Part shown: piece after piece, positions 60,843 through 64,000 of the stretch
How the letters are laid out: each line of letters begins with the position of its first letter
Position numbering within the stretch: the first letter of the stretch is position 1
Assembly (NCBI GenBank): GCA_034004685.1
Contig: JAVEWG010000001.1
Location: 145,165-209,164 of the forward strand
DNA length: 64,000 bases
Direction: 5' to 3'
Source: JAEUNX01 sp034004685
Lineage (GTDB): Bacteria; Pseudomonadota; Gammaproteobacteria; Burkholderiales; Rhodocyclaceae
The notes under the pieces: model-generated
What the model was told of the DNA's origin: nothing
The model's input: only the letters and a program-made list of their open reading frames with translations
Database searches by the model: none
Program-made: the position numbers and the translations under genes

Positions 60843-63631
60843 TGTTTCACATCAAGACCCTGGAACTTGTCCACTGGGACTTCTGGCGGCGCTTTTCCCT
60901 GCCCCTGGACGCCCAGATCATCACCATCGTGGGCCCCAACGGCTCCGGCAAGACCACCTTGCTGGACGCCCTGCGCACCCTCTTCGCCCTGCGCTGCTCC
61001 GGCAAGCGGGACTTCCGCCGCTACGTGCGCCGGGCCGACCGCAGCTTTGCCTGGATCCGCGCCCTGGTGGCCAACCAGCCGGGCAGCACCGGCCGGCGCC
61101 CCTTCTTCCCCTGCCTGGCCGACGAAGTCACCCTGGCCTGCCGCATCCGCAAGGCCGGCGGCGACTGGATCCGGGACTACGCCATTGTTGATGGCAACCA
61201 ACCCATCGAGGCCCTGGAAGAAACCAATGACTGGATCGGCCTGCGGGACTACCAGCACCGCCTGGCCTGGGGCGGCCTGACCCCGGCCATCACCAAGGTG
61301 CTGGCCCTGGAGCAGGGGGATACGGACAAGCTCTGCGAATACTCCCCCAAGGCCCTCCTGGAGCTGGTCTTCGACGTCTTTGGCGACAAGGAAGTGCTGG
61401 ACAACTATCAGGTGGCCCGGGAAGAGCAGCAAAGCGCCGAGGGCGAACTGGCGGAACTGGGCATTGATCTGGACCGCCTCAAGACCCAGGCCGAGGAAAA
61501 GAAGGCCGAGGCCAACCGCTACCTGGAATGGAAGCAGCTCACCGACGAAATCACCGCCCTGGAGGCAGAGATCGTGCCCCGCCTGGAAACCGCCGAACTG
61601 GCCCGGGAGATCGCCGCCGAGCGGGAAGAACTCCAGCGGGTGGGCCGGGAACGCAGCGAAAAGCTCCTCGAACAGCGGGACGCCCGGGCACGCCTGGAAG
61701 CAGTGCGGGCCGAGCAGGCCGCCGGCAGCGCCGAGGGCCGGCGCCTCAAGCTTCACCATGGCGACGCCGAACAGGGCCACCTGGCCGCCCACGACCGGGT
61801 GCGGGACCTGGAAAAATGCCTGGCCGAGCGGGACGCCCTGCGGGCCCAGCTGGCCGCCGAGCATGGCGCCGACGCCCTGGCCCTGGAACAGGAGCACGAA
61901 GCGGCCGACGCCGCCCTGGTGGCCTTGAAGCGCAAGGAGCGGGAACTGGTGGCCGCCTTCGAAGAAAAAACCGAAGCCCTGCGGGCCGCCCGCGGCTCCA
62001 GTGGCCCCCCCATCGACGGCGAAGTGGCCCGCTTCCGGGCCCGCCTGGCCGCCGAAGGCATCCCTCACCAGGGCCTGGCGGAAGTGGTGGAAGTCACCGA
62101 CCCGGCCTGGCAGGCAGCAGTGGAGGCCATCCTGCGCCCCTACCGCCACCTCCTTCTGCTCCAGCGGGAATCGGATCGTCACGCCGCCTGGGCCCTGGGG
62201 GAACGGGAGCGCTTCCGCCACTTCATCACGCCGGAACGGGAAGACCCGCCGCCGCCCCGGCCCCACAGCCTGGCGGAGGTGGTCCAGTTCAGCGCCCCGG
62301 TGCCCCGTTGGCTGGCCGATCTCTTAAACCGCATCCGCCGGGTGGAAAACGCCGAAGCCGCCCGGGACCTGCCCCGGGAGCAAGAATGGATCACCCGGGA
62401 CGGCTACCACCGGGAACGCCGGGGCGCCCGCCACCTGGGCCGCCCCCATGAATTCCACTTTGGCGAGCTGGCCCGCCAGGCCCGCATTGCCGACCTGCAG
62501 GACGAAATCAGCCAGCTGGACAAACAGCTCCAGGCCCTGCGCCCCAGGCTGGAGGAGGCTGGCAACCGCCTGGGCGCCATCCGCCGGCGCCTCCTGGGCC
62601 TCCAATCGGCCCAGCTCCTGGCCGCCAACGCCGAGGGCTATGCCAGCGCGGAGGCCGCCCTGCCCGAGGCTCGCAAGGCCCTCACCGCGGCCATCGCCGA
62701 ACGGGCCGCGACCCAGGGGGCCCTGGACACCCTGGCGGACAGGTTGCGGGGCGTCGAAATCGAACTGGACCGGCGCAACCGGGAACTCAAGGCCATCGAC
62801 TTGCGCTTGGCGGACCTCCAGCGGGAGCACGGCCCCCGCCGCCACACCCAGGCCCAGCGCCTGATGACGCTGCGCCGGCGCCGGCGAGGCATGCCCGCCC
62901 CCTGGCTGGACCAGGGGGAACTGGCCCTGTTGGCGGACAAATACGGCGATGCCCGGGGCGCCCGCCTCCAGGCCGAACGCCTGGGCCGCCACCTGGCCGA
63001 AGGGGAATGGATCACCGACCCGGTGGTGCTGGTGGTGCGGGACCGGCTGGCCGCCGACGTGGCCCTGCGGGAGCGGGACTACCTGGACCGCCAAGGCTAC
63101 TGCGTGACCGCCCGCCACCACACCGACAACGCCCGGGCCGCCTACATCGCCAAGCTGCGGGCCACCGTGCGCCAGTACGCCAGGAATCTGAAGGCCCTGG
63201 GGGAGCTGGCCAACGTGAGCGTGGACTGCCCCACCCCCCACCTGGAAAACGAGGATCTCTCCCTGGCCCAGGCGGGCCTGGAAGTACGCTTCGATTTCGA
63301 CCGCAAGGGGGCGGTGGGCCTCAACGACGGGGAGGCCTCCGGCGGCCAGCAGGTGATGAAGTCCCTGATCCTGCTCATCGCGCTCTTGATGGACGAAGCC
63401 CGCCCCGGCGGCTTCGTGTTCATCGACGAGCCCTTCGCCCACCTGGACGTGGCCAACATCGACCGGGTCGGCACCTTCCTGCGGGCCACCCGGGCCCAAT
63501 ATCTGATCACCACCCCGGTGACCCACAATGCCAACGTCTTCGCCCCGGCCCAGCTCACCCTGGTGACCCGCAAGAAGCAGCCCGGCAGCGACTGGGCGCC
63601 CCCCATCGGGGTGATGCAGCGGGAACTTTAG
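60842..63631 (+). CDS. mksB: MksB-like SMC-family ATPase
   Basis: 929 residues. Walker A is VGPNGSGKTTLLDAL (residues 30-44). Two long coiled coils (about 200-390 and 560-700) surround a hinge at about 400-500, and the C-terminal head has signature ASGGQQVMKSLILL and Walker B FVFIDEPFAHLD. It is shorter than Smc (1175) and resembles MksB more than Smc or RecN. With MksF and MksE it should form a condensin-like complex for chromosome organisation or plasmid exclusion. No MksG/JetD nuclease gene follows within the window. Confidence 0.8.
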   Translation: MFHIKTLELVHWDFWRRFSLPLDAQIITIVGPNGSGKTTLLDALRTLFALRCSGKRDFRRYVRRADRSFAWIRALVANQPGSTGRRPFFPCLADEVTLACRIRKAGGDWIRDYAIVDGNQPIEALEETNDWIGLRDYQHRLAWGGLTPAITKVLALEQGDTDKLCEYSPKALLELVFDVFGDKEVLDNYQVAREEQQSAEGELAELGIDLDRLKTQAEEKKAEANRYLEWKQLTDEITALEAEIVPRLETAELAREIAAEREELQRVGRERSEKLLEQRDARARLEAVRAEQAAGSAEGRRLKLHHGDAEQGHLAAHDRVRDLEKCLAERDALRAQLAAEHGADALALEQEHEAADAALVALKRKERELVAAFEEKTEALRAARGSSGPPIDGEVARFRARLAAEGIPHQGLAEVVEVTDPAWQAAVEAILRPYRHLLLLQRESDRHAAWALGERERFRHFITPEREDPPPPRPHSLAEVVQFSAPVPRWLADLLNRIRRVENAEAARDLPREQEWITRDGYHRERRGARHLGRPHEFHFGELARQARIADLQDEISQLDKQLQALRPRLEEAGNRLGAIRRRLLGLQSAQLLAANAEGYASAEAALPEARKALTAAIAERAATQGALDTLADRLRGVEIELDRRNRELKAIDLRLADLQREHGPRRHTQAQRLMTLRRRRRGMPAPWLDQGELALLADKYGDARGARLQAERLGRHLAEGEWITDPVVLVVRDRLAADVALRERDYLDRQGYCVTARHHTDNARAAYIAKLRATVRQYARNLKALGELANVSVDCPTPHLENEDLSLAQAGLEVRFDFDRKGAVGLNDGEASGGQQVMKSLILLIALLMDEARPGGFVFIDEPFAHLDVANIDRVGTFLRATRAQYLITTPVTHNANVFAPAQLTLVTRKKQPGSDWAPPIGVMQREL

Positions 63632-63755
63632 GCGTGCCCGGCATGGAGCGCCGGAAAGATTCACGCCCGGTGGCGCCAGGCTCTTCCTAGGCTGGCCTCC
63701 TTAAGCCCGCCTTAACGGCCCCTTCGCCCCCGGCGGCCGGCCTCCTGAAAAGGAA

Positions 63756-63776
63756 AAGCCCCGCTGCCCGGGGCTT
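63756..63776. terminator. Intrinsic terminator of the minus-strand gene (possibly bidirectional)
   Basis: AAGCCCCG (63756-63763) and CGGGGCTT (63769-63776) pair perfectly around a five-base loop. On the minus strand the hairpin is followed by TTTTCCTTTT, a good U tract for the partial gene ending at 63824. On the plus strand no U tract follows, so its effect on the mks transcript is uncertain. Confidence 0.75.
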
Positions 63777-63823
63777 CTGCACTCCAAGAGGCCGGAGGCC
63801 TATCTGCAACCGGAAGCACCTCC

Positions 63824-64000
63824 TCAAAGCGCGCGGGATTCACCCTTGGGTGCAGAGCGCTGGGCATCCAGGCGGTAAAGGGTGGTGGTGCTGGAGACCT
63901 CGTTGGCGATGGCCAGGTAGAACTCGCCCCGATAGTGGTAGGCCGTCAGCCCCTCGGGGGACAGGTCGCCCTCGGTCACGATCATGTCCACAAAGCCTGC
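63824..64000 (-). CDS. C-terminus of a choice-of-anchor / phytase-like beta-propeller protein (partial)
   Basis: The last 58 codons before a TGA (63826-63824) read FVDMIVTEGDLSPEGLTAYH, then EFYLAIANEVSSTTTLYRLD. The SPEGL and NEVSSTTTLY blocks are typical for the C-terminal blade of the choice-of-anchor I / esterase-like phytase domain proteins, usually secreted. The rest of the gene lies beyond the window. Confidence 0.6.
   Translation of the reverse strand, partial: AGFVDMIVTEGDLSPEGLTAYHYRGEFYLAIANEVSSTTTLYRLDAQRSAPKGESRAL

Noticed and set aside
58800..63631. Complete Wadjet (JetABCD) plasmid-defence system
   Set aside because: No JetD-type nuclease gene is present in the remaining sequence; the following gene is on the opposite strand and resembles a secreted beta-propeller protein.
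1..64000. CRISPR arrays, tRNA or rRNA genes, prophage or insertion sequence genes
   Set aside because: No spaced direct repeats, cloverleaf-like sequence, rRNA segment, transposase or phage structural gene was recognised in any gap.

Overview
The window is high-GC bacterial chromosome, densely packed with housekeeping genes. Most intergenic gaps are tiny and many stop/start codons overlap (ATGA, TGATG). A complete ISC iron-sulfur operon containing hscBA, fdx and iscX, glnD, PrmB, a PilT/PilU ATPase inside a dap cluster, a ZipA-like gene between smc and ligA, and an RpfE-type gene before recJ together suggest a betaproteobacterium, most likely of the Rhodocyclales type. That placement is inferred from gene content; no 16S rRNA or tRNA gene was seen.

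Layout. 1-3639 (minus): rpsB-tsf-pyrH-frr-uppS, driven by a promoter in front of a long rpsB leader. 3900-7308 (plus): map and glnD. 7305-8563 (minus): mtnP-type phosphorylase and def. 8701-10739 (plus): typA, interrupted by a 100-N assembly gap whose flanks share an exact 127-bp duplication. 10823-18428 (minus): smc-zipA-like-ligA-galU, separated from typA by a long bidirectional terminator. 18556-23939 (plus): dapC-dapD-pilU-dapE-prmB. 24147-24584: an orphan response regulator. 24603-32818 (minus): trmJ, cysE, then iscR, a second cysteine desulfurase, iscS-iscU-iscA-hscB-hscA-fdx-iscX. 32903-33706 (plus): suhB.

33742-45213 is a signalling block. A minus-strand operon encodes a chemotaxis transducer without a sensor domain, a separate NIT-like sensor protein, and a PAS-PAS-GGDEF-EAL enzyme. 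Divergent from it is a plus-strand operon: TonB-dependent receptor, YfiR-family periplasmic protein, CHASE8-type hybrid histidine kinase with phosphotransfer domain, and REC-GGDEF diguanylate cyclase. The order suggests an outer-membrane-to-cytoplasm relay ending in c-di-GMP, and is the most interesting system in the window.

45214-57604 is more accessory: a decayed vapBC toxin-antitoxin pair, two short-chain dehydrogenases, the RpfE-like gene and recJ, a degenerate thioredoxin-fold protein, a multi-pass membrane protein, DUF1415 plus a METTL25-like methyltransferase, a FIST-domain protein, a UPF0178 protein, a cyclopropane fatty acid synthase, REP-like palindromes and a glyoxalase-fold protein. 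57692-63631 holds prfB with its programmed +1 frameshift, followed directly by a three-gene MksF-MksE-MksB condensin-like system with no MksG/JetD nuclease. The window ends in a minus-strand partial gene resembling choice-of-anchor/phytase-like secreted proteins.

All family calls rest on motifs read from the translated sequence; no database search was run.
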